A program made the position numbers and the translations under genes. 49,030 bases of DNA. It comes from Streptomyces panaciradicis. Lineage in GTDB: Bacteria > Actinomycetota > Actinomycetes > Streptomycetales > Streptomycetaceae. The notes below the pieces were generated by a model. That model was given only the letters and a program-made list of their open reading frames with translations. It was not told where the DNA came from and did no database searches. Positions within the stretch are counted from its first letter, which is position 1, and each line of letters starts with the position of its first letter. The stretch spans positions 1-49,030 of the forward strand of contig NZ_JAMGBF010000073.1 of NCBI RefSeq assembly GCF_023516615.1, in the 5' to 3' direction. Shown here piece by piece: positions 32,277-40,076 of the stretch.

Positions 32277-32789
32277 ATGAAGTCGACCACCCGAGGAACC
32301 CTTGCCGCCGTCGTCGCCGGCGTCGCGGCCGCCGTAGGAGCGGCCGCCCCCGCCGTGGCGGTCGGCACGGTCCCCGTCCCCGTGCCGCTCAAGGGCGCCG
32401 AGAAGGCCCTCAACATGGAACTGCCGAGCGTCGGCGGCGAGATCCCGCTGCCGAAGCCGGGCAAGCCGGACGGCCCGCAGTTCGTCGAGGGCCGCCTCCT
32501 GCCTGCGCGGACCCTGCCGCAGCTCCCGGTCACCGGCGGTCTGCCCGGCGCCGGCCTGCGCGCGCCCGTGCCGCACGTCCTCGGCGACACCTTCGACCAC
32601 GTGGGCGTCGAGGCACCCGCCTCCGACCTGCGCACCATGGCGCCCGGCCTGACCGTGGACGCCCCGCTGACCCGGCCGAACCCCGACAACTTCGGCCTGC
32701 CGGACACCAAGCTGCCGCAGGCGGGCGTCCTCGCCCCGGTCCTGCAGACCGTGCCCGGCGCCGACCTGGGCCTGGGCCCGGGACTGTAG
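32277..32789 (+). CDS. Secreted protein of unknown function, Pro/Leu-rich
   Basis: This 170-residue exported protein has a signal peptide (MKSTTRGTLAAVVAGVAAAVGAAAPAVA) and a mature region rich in Pro, Leu and Gly with short repeated phrases (GTVPVPVPLKG, LPKPGKPDGP, LPQLPVTGGLPGAGL, TRPNPDNFGLPDTKLPQ). There is no cysteine, no catalytic motif and no sorting signal. GAAGGGA upstream supports the ATG at 32277. A CGTTGA hexamer occurs at 32239-32244 but lacks a matching -35. It lies directly upstream of melC1. The function is unknown; an extracellular structural role is plausible. Confidence 0.72.
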   Translation: MKSTTRGTLAAVVAGVAAAVGAAAPAVAVGTVPVPVPLKGAEKALNMELPSVGGEIPLPKPGKPDGPQFVEGRLLPARTLPQLPVTGGLPGAGLRAPVPHVLGDTFDHVGVEAPASDLRTMAPGLTVDAPLTRPNPDNFGLPDTKLPQAGVLAPVLQTVPGADLGLGPGL

Positions 32790-32938
32790 GACCGCGCCGA
32801 CGCCTCGCTCCCCGCGCGGGGCCCGGGTCCGTGAACCGGTGCCCCGGCCTCGCCCGGCCGCCACGACCGCAAGGGTGACCAGGCGGCCCCTCGGGCGGTT
32901 ACCGCTTGTGTACATCGCAACCGGACGAGGAGCACACG

Positions 32939-33436
32939 ATGGTCGTCAGTGTCGGCAGGGAAGCGGTGCGGGCCGAACAGGGGGCGACGAGACCCCGGCC
33001 GGCACCGCCCGCGCGGCGGGCCGCGCTGCGCGGGCTGCTCGCCACGGCCGCCGCGGCCGTCACCCTGGTCCCCGTCGTCGCCGCCTCCCGCTCCGGCCAC
33101 CGGGCCGGGCGCCCGGTGGACCTCCCCTTCGACTTCGACGAGGTCTACCGCGGCCGGCGCATCCGCGGCCGGCGGACCGTCACCCCGGACCACACCGTCG
33201 ACGCCCACGCCTGGCAGGTCACCGTGGATGCCCGGCCCCTGCACCTGATGCGCCGCGCCGACGGCGGCTGGCTGAGCATGGTCGACCACTACTGCTCGTA
33301 CCCGACTCCGCTCGAAGCGGCCCGCGCAGCCGTCGACGAACTGGGTCCGGGGGAGCGGCTGCGCGCTACGGACGTCATGGCGGGCCACATGGCGGCCCGT
33401 TCGCACGCGGGGGGACACCATGGCGTACACGCGTAA
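32939..33436 (+). CDS. melC1: Tyrosinase cofactor (copper chaperone) MelC1
   Basis: This 165-residue protein binds apotyrosinase, helps it receive copper, and carries it out by the Tat pathway. A twin-arginine-containing signal (ARRAALRGLLATAAAAVTLVP) is followed by the caddie domain: DFDEVYRGRRIRGR, VDAHAWQVTVDARPLHLMRR, GGWLSMVDHYCSYPTPLEAARAAVDEL. The C-terminus is His-rich (GHMAARSHAGGHHGVHA), consistent with copper transfer. ATG at 32939 with GAGGAG 6 nt upstream is preferred over an in-frame GTG at 32906. melC2 starts 17 bp before its stop, so the partners are translationally coupled, as in known melC operons. Confidence 0.93.
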   Translation: MVVSVGREAVRAEQGATRPRPAPPARRAALRGLLATAAAAVTLVPVVAASRSGHRAGRPVDLPFDFDEVYRGRRIRGRRTVTPDHTVDAHAWQVTVDARPLHLMRRADGGWLSMVDHYCSYPTPLEAARAAVDELGPGERLRATDVMAGHMAARSHAGGHHGVHA

Positions 33437-34286
33437 GGACGTCACCACCCTCACCCGCACCGAGCGGCGACGGTTCGTCGGGGCACTGCTCGAGGTGAAA
33501 CGGCTCGGGGAGTACGACGAGTTCGTGCGGACGCACATCGAGTACTACGTCCCGGACGGCGACCTCGGACTCCGTACGGCCCACATGGCGCCGTCCTTCC
33601 TGCCCTGGCACCGCCGGTTCCTGCTCGACCTGGAGCGCGCGCTGCGCCGCGTCGACCCGTCGGTGACCGTGCCGTACTGGGACTGGACGAAGGACCGCGG
33701 GACGACGTCGGCGCCCTGGACGGCGGACCTCCTCGGCGGCAACGGACGGCGGCCGGACCGCCGGGTGACCACCGGGCCGTTCGCCTACGCCGAGGGCAAC
33801 TGGACCCTCAAGGAGAACGTCACCGACGAGAAGGCCCTCACCCGGGACCTCGGCCGCGCACGCGATCCCATCGACCTGCCGACGGGGAGCGAGCTGGAGT
33901 CGGCCCTGGCCGAGCCCGTCTACGACACCTCGCCCTGGGACTCCAGGTCGGCGAAGGGGTTCCGCAACCGGCTGGAGGGCTGGGGGAGCGGACGGGGCAG
34001 CGCCGCCTGGCGCAACCACAACCGGGTGCACCGGTGGGTCGGCGGGGTGATGGTCGGGGGCGCCTCCGTCAACGATCCGGTGTTCTGGCTGCACCACGCC
34101 TTCATCGACCTGCAGTGGTGGCGCTGGCAGCAGCGGCACCGCCAGGCCCGCTACCTGCCCGCGACCCCGCCGGGGCCGGGCAGCGAGCAGTACCGCCGGG
34201 TCGTCGCGCGGCACGAGAAGATGCCGCCGTGGGACGTCACCCCGGCGGAGCTGGAGGACGTCAGCGGGATCTACCGGTACGCCTGA
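33420..34286 (+). CDS. melC2: Tyrosinase MelC2
   Basis: This 288-residue type-3 copper monooxygenase oxidises tyrosine and DOPA to dopaquinone, giving melanin. Both copper sites are present: CuA His39 (RTHIEYY), His55 (AHMAPS) and His64 (PWHRRF); CuB His200 and His204 (HNRVHRW) and His226 (WLHHAFID). It lacks its own signal and depends on MelC1 for export. The protein is about 15 residues longer than the 272-273 residues common in the genus, with the extra length between the copper motifs. GGGGGA lies 5-10 nt upstream of the ATG. A hairpin shared with chpG follows. Confidence 0.96.
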   Translation: MAYTRKDVTTLTRTERRRFVGALLEVKRLGEYDEFVRTHIEYYVPDGDLGLRTAHMAPSFLPWHRRFLLDLERALRRVDPSVTVPYWDWTKDRGTTSAPWTADLLGGNGRRPDRRVTTGPFAYAEGNWTLKENVTDEKALTRDLGRARDPIDLPTGSELESALAEPVYDTSPWDSRSAKGFRNRLEGWGSGRGSAAWRNHNRVHRWVGGVMVGGASVNDPVFWLHHAFIDLQWWRWQQRHRQARYLPATPPGPGSEQYRRVVARHEKMPPWDVTPAELEDVSGIYRYA

Positions 34287-34315
34287 GCGGGCGCGGAGGG
34301 ATTCCGGACAGGGGA

Positions 34316-34346
34316 AGAGCCCCGGCGCCCTGGGTGCCGGGGCTCT
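34316..34346. terminator. Bidirectional terminator between melC2 and chpG
   Basis: A perfect 11-bp stem (34316-34326 with 34336-34346) and 9-nt loop lies between these convergent genes. TCTGGTG follows on the plus strand and TCTTCCCC on the minus strand. Confidence 0.78.
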
Positions 34347-34364
34347 GGTGTGGCGTGCCGGTGG

Positions 34365-34640
34365 TCAGCCGCCGTAGCCGTAGCCGCCGTTGTCGTGGTC
34401 GCTCACGTTGGCGCAGGTGTTGCCGAACGCCGGGTTCAGCAGGCCGATCACGTTGACCGTGTTCCCGCACAGGTTGACCGGGATGTGGACGGGGACCTGG
34501 ACGAGGTTGCCCGACAGGACGCCGGGCGAACCGACGGCCGCGCCGTGGGCGCCCGCGTCCGCCATGGCCAGGCCGGCGCCGCTGAGCACCACGGCCCCCG
34601 TGCCGAGGACGACGCCGGCTGCCTTCGCGATGCGAGACAT
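34365..34640 (-). CDS. chpG: Short chaplin (ChpG type)
   Basis: This 91-residue short chaplin has the signal MSRIAKAAGVVLGTGAVVLSG, one chaplin domain (GSPGVLSGNLVQVPVHIPVN, CGNTVNVIGLLNPAFGNTC) and a short Asp/Gly/Tyr tail ending GYGYGG, which the other chaplins here lack and which I recall from S. coelicolor ChpG. AAGGAG before the ATG fixes the start. It is convergent with melC2, the same arrangement as in S. coelicolor. The promoter at 34699-34726 matches the BldN pattern well. Confidence 0.92.
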   Translation of the reverse strand: MSRIAKAAGVVLGTGAVVLSGAGLAMADAGAHGAAVGSPGVLSGNLVQVPVHIPVNLCGNTVNVIGLLNPAFGNTCANVSDHDNGGYGYGG

Positions 34641-34698
34641 CACGTACTCCTTCTGATTCGGTGAGCGCGGCGGCAGGACTCGCCGTCGCACTTACCCT

Positions 34699-34726
34699 TC
34701 AACGCCGTGGCTGACGGGGAGTCACG
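34699..34726 (-). promoter_or_regulatory. Sigma-BldN-like promoter of chpG
   Basis: On the minus strand, CGTGAC (34726-34721), a 16-nt spacer and CGTTGA (34704-34699) differ from CGTAAC-N16-CGTTGA at one base. The start codon is 58 nt downstream. Confidence 0.72.
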
Positions 34727-34777
34727 GCGATCATCGGTGCATCACTCCTTTTGAACATCCGCTCGCACCCGTTTGCC

Positions 34778-35737
34778 TCAGCCCAGCCGTCGCAGGGGTT
34801 CGCCGTCGAGATAGGCACGGATGTCCTCCACGGCCTGCCCGTAGTACGTCGCGTAGTTCGCCCGTGAGACATAGCCCAGGTGGGGGGTGGCGAGCAGCCG
34901 GGGCGCGGTCCGCATCGGATGGCCGGCGGGCAGCGGCTCCACGTCGAACACGTCGACGCCCGCGCCGGCGATACGGCCCTGCCGCAGGGCCGCCAGCAGG
35001 GCGTCCTGGTCGACGATCGCGGCGCGCGAGGTGTTGATCAGGTAGGCGGTGGGCTTGAGGAGGGCGAGTTCGGCGGGGCCGAGCAGGCCGCGGGTGCGCT
35101 CGCTCAGGGCGAGGTGGACGGAGACGAAGTCGCTGCCCGACAGCAGGTCCTCCTTGGAGGGCGCCAGTTCGACGCCGACCTCGTCGGTGTACTCCTTGGT
35201 GAGGTTCTGGCTCCAGGCGCTGACGTGCATGCCGAAGGCGAGGCCGACCCGCGCGACCCGGCTGCCGATCTTGCCCAGGCCCAGCAGGCCGAGCCGGCTG
35301 CCGTGCAGGTCGGCGCCGACCGTCTGCTGCCAGGGGCCGTTCCCGCGCAGGGCGTCGTTCTCCCGGACGATCCCGCGGGCGAGTCCGAGCAGCAGCGCCC
35401 AGGTCAGCTCGACGGGCGGCGTCGAGGAACTCGCCGTGCCGCACACGGTGACGCCGTGCGCCGCGGCGGCGTCGTAGTCGATGACACTGTTGCGCATGCC
35501 GGAGGCGACGAGCAGTTTCAGCCGGGGCAGGCGGGCGAGCAGGGAAGCCGGGAAGGGCACGCGCTCGCGCAGCGTGACCACGATGTCGAACTCCGCGAGC
35601 GCGGCGGCCAGTTCGTCCTCGGAGCCGAAGTGCTCGGCAAAGGACGTTACCTCCACCCGATCGGCCACGGGCGACCAGTCGGCGACCTCCGCCGCCACCT
35701 GCTGAAAGTCGTCGAGCACAGCACAGCGCAACCGCAC
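34778..35737 (-). CDS. D-isomer-specific 2-hydroxyacid dehydrogenase
   Basis: This 319-residue NAD(P)-dependent dehydrogenase has the Rossmann motif GLLGLGKIGSRVARVGLAFGM, the catalytic Arg in SEDF-like segment LINTSRAAIVDQDAL, the Glu in VDVFDVEPLP, and the His in LLATPHLGYVSRANY. Such enzymes reduce 2-keto acids or oxidise D-2-hydroxyacids; phosphoglycerate dehydrogenase-like and glyoxylate reductase-like members look similar, so the substrate is open. The GTG at 35737 is chosen because GAGAGGA lies 6 nt upstream; an upstream GTG at 35800 lacks a site. It stands alone between tRNA-Arg and chpG on the same strand. Confidence 0.85.
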   Translation of the reverse strand: MRLRCAVLDDFQQVAAEVADWSPVADRVEVTSFAEHFGSEDELAAALAEFDIVVTLRERVPFPASLLARLPRLKLLVASGMRNSVIDYDAAAAHGVTVCGTASSSTPPVELTWALLLGLARGIVRENDALRGNGPWQQTVGADLHGSRLGLLGLGKIGSRVARVGLAFGMHVSAWSQNLTKEYTDEVGVELAPSKEDLLSGSDFVSVHLALSERTRGLLGPAELALLKPTAYLINTSRAAIVDQDALLAALRQGRIAGAGVDVFDVEPLPAGHPMRTAPRLLATPHLGYVSRANYATYYGQAVEDIRAYLDGEPLRRLG

Positions 35738-35982
35738 GGCCGGTCCTCTCGTCGGAGTGAGATACCGCTCGCCATGCTCGCGCATCGTCCCGACGGACAC
35801 CGTCTCGGCCCGCGGTCACCCCGGGCGGCAGCCTTCAGCTCTGAAGGCTTTCGGGAGGGCAAGTGCTCCGGACGGCTCCCGAGACGTGGCCGGAGCGCGG
35901 CGAAAGGCGCTTGGCCTCATACGGCCCGGCGAGGGGAGAGGAGAGGGCCCTCCGCCTGAAAGGAGAGGTCAGAGGGTGTGCG

Positions 35983-36055
35983 CGCCCCCGGCAGGACTCG
36001 AACCTGCGGCCAAGCGCTTAGAAGGCGCCTGCTCTATCCACTGAGCTACGGGGGC
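35983..36055 (-). tRNA. tRNA-Arg (anticodon TCT)
   Basis: The minus strand folds as a full cloverleaf: a 7-bp acceptor GCCCCCG/CGGGGGC, D arm GCTC...GAGC, an anticodon arm GGCGC-CTTCTAA-GCGCT, and T arm GCAGG-TTCGAGT-CCTGC, with discriminator G. The anticodon is TCT (plus-strand 36020-36022), reading AGA/AGG arginine codons, which are rare in this genome. CCA is not encoded. Confidence 0.97.
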
Positions 36056-36112
36056 CGGGTGTGTGGCCTCTGTCGTGGGTGCCCGGGTGTGGGCCGATCC
36101 GTGACGTTGCCG

Positions 36113-36145
36113 GGGACAAGGATAGGGCTCCCGCATCCTTGTCCC
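36113..36145. promoter_or_regulatory. 11-bp perfect inverted repeat upstream of tRNA-Arg and dynA
   Basis: GGGACAAGGAT at 36113-36123 is inverted exactly at 36135-36145 with an 11-bp spacer. It sits about 60-90 bp upstream of the tRNA start and 235 bp before dynA, in a divergent region where a terminator is not expected. It could be an operator or a hairpin; the region 36056-36379 has no gene I can support. Confidence 0.55.
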
Positions 36146-36345
36146 TGTTGCTTCGCCTCCGTGGCTCGATGTGGAGGTTCGGTGAAGCGGTCCTGATAAT
36201 CGCAGGCAGGTACGAATCGTGCATCGCTTTTGAGCCCTCAGGCACCGGGTGTTGTGCACTCGTTATGCCTGGACTATGCCCGCGTCCCAGTCATCCCTTC
36301 CGTCCCTTGTGTCCTGTCGGCGCGCAGACATACTCATATGCTTCA

Positions 36346-36369
36346 GAATTCCCCTAAAATTGGGCATTC
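36346..36369. promoter_or_regulatory. Dyad next to the dynA start
   Basis: GAAT-T-CCC (36346-36353) and GGG-C-ATTC (36362-36369) form a nearly symmetric 24-bp AT-rich dyad ending 10 bp before the proposed dynA GTG. Its placement over the likely promoter or start suggests an operator. A -35/-10-like pair TTGTGC-N17-TATGCC lies further upstream near 36253-36281. Confidence 0.35.
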
Positions 36370-36379
36370 TTCACATGTG

Positions 36380-37984
36380 GTGACCTTGGACGTACGGCCT
36401 CAGCTGCTCGACGCACTTTCCGCCCTGCGCGACCGTGTCGCCGCCGCACGCTTCCCGCTGCCCCTGGCGGGGGCGCCACGCGCGCGTGCCAACCGCGACG
36501 AGCTTCTCGCGCAGCTCGACGACTACTTGGTGCCCCGCCTGAGAGAGCCTGAAGCGCCCTTGCTGGCGGTGGTGGGCGGATCGACCGGCGCGGGCAAGTC
36601 GACCCTCGTCAATTCCCTTGTCGGGCGGCGGGTGAGCGAGGCCGGCGTGCTGCGGCCCACCACACGGACGCCGGTCCTGGTGTGCCATCCGGAGGACCAT
36701 CACTGGTTCAGCGGCATGCGCGTGCTGCCCGACCTCACCCGCGTGTGGGCACCCCATCGGGAGCCCACGGACGACCTGTTGCTGCCGGGGGAGGACCCCG
36801 CGCGCGTGCTGCGCGTGGAGACCGCCGAGACCGTGCCGCCGGGCCTCGCCCTGCTCGACGCACCCGATGTCGACTCCCTGGTGGCCGACAACCGCGTCCT
36901 CGCCGCCGAACTCATCTGCGCGGCCGACATCTGGGTGATGGTCACCACAGCCGCCCGGTACGCCGACGCCGTCCCCTGGCATCTGCTGCGCACCGCCAAG
37001 GAGTACGACGCCACCCTGGTGACGGTGCTCGACCGGGTGCCGCACCAGGTGGTCTCCGAGGTCTCCCGGCAGTACGGGGCGCTGCTGACCAAGGCCGGCC
37101 TGGGCGACGTGCCGCGCTTCACCGTGCCCGAACTGCCCGAGTCCGCCTGGGGCGGTGGGCTGCTGCCGGCCAGCGCCGTGGCGCCGCTGCGGACCTGGCT
37201 CGTCCATGTGGCGCAGGACCCGGCCGCCCGTCGGCACGTCATGGCCCGTACCGCCCACGGCGTGCTCGACTCGCTGAAGGCCCGGATGCCCGAACTCGCC
37301 GGCGCCGCCGCCGCGCAGTACGCGGCGGCGCTCCGGCTCACCTCGGCCGTCGAGTCGGCGTACGACAGCGAGCACACGCGCGTGCGCGGGCGGTTGCAGG
37401 CCGGGGCCGTCCTCGCCGGGGGCGCCCTGAAGCGGTGGCGGGCCTTTCCGCTCGACTGTTCGGCGGGTGAGCTGCTGGACGCGCTCGTGGAGAGCCTGGG
37501 CGCGCTGCTGCTGTGCGCCGTCACCGCCGCCGACGAGCGCGTCACCGACGCCTGGCGGCGCGAACCCGCGGCGCGCGCCCCGGAGCTCACGGCGGACGAC
37601 CCGTCCCTGGAGAGCGCCGAACACCGCATCGGGATGGCCGTACGGCGGTGGCGGCGGGAGCTGGAGGAGTTCGCCGAGGAGGAGGTGCGCGACCTCGACC
37701 GCGGCATCGCGCCGGACGCGGAGACGGTCGCGGCGCTCGTCGCCACCACGCTCCTCGGCGGACGCCGGGCCCGTACGGCGGGCGAGGGGCTCGCCGAGCG
37801 GATCGGGGCGCACGGGGCGCTGCGCCTGCGCGACCGGGGCGGACGGCTGCTCGCCGAGCATCTCGACCGGGTGCTGCTCACCGAGCGCGAACGCCGCCTC
37901 GCGCCGCTGGACGCGCTCGACGTGCACGCCGAACCGCAGGCCGAGCTCATCGCCGCGCTGTCCGTACTGCAGAAGGAGAGGTGA
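36380..37984 (+). CDS. dynA: Dynamin-like GTPase DynA
   Basis: This GTPase of about 534 residues matches the first of the paired dynamin-like proteins that stabilise FtsZ rings in sporulation septa of Streptomyces. It has G1 GGSTGAGKST (residues 66-75), the G3 region LLDAPDVDSL, and a G4-like TVLDRVP, followed by a long helical part and no clear transmembrane pair. The downstream partner dynB overlaps its ribosome-binding region, and ssbB follows. The start is uncertain: GTG at 36377 or 36380 and ATG at 36338 are in frame, and none has a good ribosome-binding site, so a leaderless transcript is possible; I chose 36380 because the conserved-looking sequence VTLDVRPQLLDAL begins there. Identification rests on domain, pairing and order. 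Confidence 0.82.
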   Translation: MTLDVRPQLLDALSALRDRVAAARFPLPLAGAPRARANRDELLAQLDDYLVPRLREPEAPLLAVVGGSTGAGKSTLVNSLVGRRVSEAGVLRPTTRTPVLVCHPEDHHWFSGMRVLPDLTRVWAPHREPTDDLLLPGEDPARVLRVETAETVPPGLALLDAPDVDSLVADNRVLAAELICAADIWVMVTTAARYADAVPWHLLRTAKEYDATLVTVLDRVPHQVVSEVSRQYGALLTKAGLGDVPRFTVPELPESAWGGGLLPASAVAPLRTWLVHVAQDPAARRHVMARTAHGVLDSLKARMPELAGAAAAQYAAALRLTSAVESAYDSEHTRVRGRLQAGAVLAGGALKRWRAFPLDCSAGELLDALVESLGALLLCAVTAADERVTDAWRREPAARAPELTADDPSLESAEHRIGMAVRRWRRELEEFAEEEVRDLDRGIAPDAETVAALVATTLLGGRRARTAGEGLAERIGAHGALRLRDRGGRLLAEHLDRVLLTERERRLAPLDALDVHAEPQAELIAALSVLQKER

Positions 37985-37987
37985 CCG

Positions 37988-39886
37988 GTGACCGCCGTCA
38001 CTGACCAGGACCACACCGAGCACGCCGACCACGCGGGGGACACGGTGACCGAGAAGGACCAGCACGACACCGACGCTTCGGGCGAGCGCCGCGCGCAGCA
38101 GCGCGCCGGTGCGGGTAACGCGGCACACGCGCGCGTGGAGAGCGACGACGCCTCCGGCCGTACGGACTCCGCGGAGGCCGCCGACAACTGGGACGACGGG
38201 CTCATCGCGCGGCGCGTCACCGAAGACGCGGCAGCCGAACAGGCCGCCTCCCCGGAGACCCGCTCGCACAGCGCACAGCCCCCGGCCCCGCTCGCGTTCG
38301 ACGGCGTGCTGCGCCCGCGGCTGGACGCGCTCAGGGAGCTGGTCGGCCTCTCGCGCACCCGGCTCGACAACCGCACCCTCGCCGAGGCCGGCCGCGTCCT
38401 GGACGAGGCGTCCGCGCGGCGCAGACTGTCCGGACAGCACACCGTCGTCGCCATCGCGGGCGCCACCGGCAGCGGCAAGTCGCAGCTCTTCAACGCCCTC
38501 GCCGGCGTGCCCATCTCCGAGACGGGCGTACGACGGCCCACCACCGCCGCGCCGATCGCGTGCAGTTGGAGCGACGGGGCGGCAAGCCTCATCGAACGGC
38601 TCGGCATCCCGCCCCGGCTGCGGCGGCGCCCGCTGCAGAACGGCGACCTCGACGCACAGCTGTCCGGACTCGTCCTGGTGGACCTGCCCGACCACGACTC
38701 CGCCGCCGTCCAGCACCGCGAGCACGTGGACCGCATCCTGGCCCTCGTCGACGCGGTCATCTGGGTGGTCGACCCCGAGAAGTACGCCGACGCCATGCTG
38801 CACGAGCGCTATCTGCGGCCCATGGCGGGACACGCGGAGGTCATGTTCGTCGTCCTCAACCAGACCGACCGGCTGCCCGGCGAGGCCACCGAGCAGGTCC
38901 TCGACGACCTGCGGCGACTGCTCGACGAGGACGGGATCGCGCTCGGCGAGTACGGCGAACCGGGCGCCACCGTGCTCTCCCTGTCGGCGCTCACCGGAGA
39001 CGGCGTACCCGAACTACGCGAGTTGCTCGGCCAGTTCGTGACGGAGCGCGGCGCCCCGGCGCGCCGGATCTTCGCCGACGTGGACGCCGTCGCGGTCGGG
39101 CTGTGGCCCGTGTACGCCACCCGGCGGCGGACCGGCCTGAGCGAGGAGGCGCGCGACGAGTTCGCCGCCCGGCTCGCGGACGCCGTCGGCGCCACCGCGG
39201 CGGGCGAGGCCGCCGAACGCGCCTGGGCGCGCAACGCCAACCGCGCCTGCGGGACGCCCTGGCTGCGGCTGTGGCGGTGGTACCAGGACCGGACCGAACC
39301 GGCCACCGGACGGCTGCCGTTGCGCGCCCAGGCCGACGAGGAGGCCACGGCGCGCCAGCGGGTGGAGCATGCGGTGCGCACGCTGGCCGACCGGGCCTCC
39401 TCCGGGCTGCCCGCACCGTGGGCGCAGGCGGTGCGCGAGGCGGCCGTACGGGGATCGCAGGGGCTGCCGGAGGCGCTGGACGAACTGGCCGCGCGCGCGG
39501 GACTGCCCCCCGGGCGGCCGCCCCGGCCGGGCTGGTGGCCGGCGGCCGTGCTCGCCCAGGCCGCCATGACCCTCCTTCAAGTGGTGGGCGGCCTGTGGCT
39601 GTTGGGGCAGATCATCGGGTTCATGGCGCCCAACCTGGGGGTGCCGGTGCTGCTGATGGTGGCCGGCATCGTCGGCGGCCCGCTGATCGAGTGGAGCTGC
39701 CGGATGGCGGCCAGAGGGCCCGCACGGCGGTACGGCACCGAGGCGGAACGGCGACTTCGCGAGGCCGCCGCCGGATGCGGACGGGCCCGGGTCCTGGACC
39801 CGGTGGCGGCCGAACTGCTGCGCTACCGCGAGGTGCGCGAGCAGTACGGGAAGGTCGCGGGGGTGGGCGCGACGGCGGGCAGGTGA
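37988..39886 (+). CDS. dynB: Dynamin-like GTPase DynB, membrane-anchored
   Basis: This 632-residue GTPase has an acidic, low-complexity N-terminus (~95 residues), a GTPase domain with G1 AGATGSGKSQLFN, G3 VDLPDHDSAA and G4 NQTDRLP, a helical stalk, and two C-terminal transmembrane segments (AAVLAQAAMTLLQVVGGLWLLG and LGVPVLLMVAGIVGGPLIEW). In Streptomyces, DynB works with DynA at sporulation septa. The GTG starts 3 bp after the dynA stop with AAGGAGAGG overlapping it, so the pair is cotranscribed and likely makes a heteromeric complex. ssbB follows after about 190 bp. Confidence 0.88.
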   Translation: MTAVTDQDHTEHADHAGDTVTEKDQHDTDASGERRAQQRAGAGNAAHARVESDDASGRTDSAEAADNWDDGLIARRVTEDAAAEQAASPETRSHSAQPPAPLAFDGVLRPRLDALRELVGLSRTRLDNRTLAEAGRVLDEASARRRLSGQHTVVAIAGATGSGKSQLFNALAGVPISETGVRRPTTAAPIACSWSDGAASLIERLGIPPRLRRRPLQNGDLDAQLSGLVLVDLPDHDSAAVQHREHVDRILALVDAVIWVVDPEKYADAMLHERYLRPMAGHAEVMFVVLNQTDRLPGEATEQVLDDLRRLLDEDGIALGEYGEPGATVLSLSALTGDGVPELRELLGQFVTERGAPARRIFADVDAVAVGLWPVYATRRRTGLSEEARDEFAARLADAVGATAAGEAAERAWARNANRACGTPWLRLWRWYQDRTEPATGRLPLRAQADEEATARQRVEHAVRTLADRASSGLPAPWAQAVREAAVRGSQGLPEALDELAARAGLPPGRPPRPGWWPAAVLAQAAMTLLQVVGGLWLLGQIIGFMAPNLGVPVLLMVAGIVGGPLIEWSCRMAARGPARRYGTEAERRLREAAAGCGRARVLDPVAAELLRYREVREQYGKVAGVGATAGR

Positions 39887-40076
39887 ATCGGGTCGCGACG
39901 GAGGTTCGCTCGTCCGGGTGACGGAGATTTCCACAGGCGGGTGGCCGTCCACAGGGCTCTGCGGGCTCGGCCCGACGGAGGCAGTCTGGCGGTGCGGCGA
40001 TCGCGAGAGGCGTGGCCGCCGCGGCAGACGCAGCCGTACGGGACGGGCCCGTACGCGTGTCAGGGAGGGATACGCG

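Noticed and set aside
36371..38833. An 820-residue open frame opposite dynA and dynB
   Set aside because: It lacks motifs and ribosome-binding support, and both GTPase genes on the plus strand have intact G1, G3 and G4 motifs in the expected frames.
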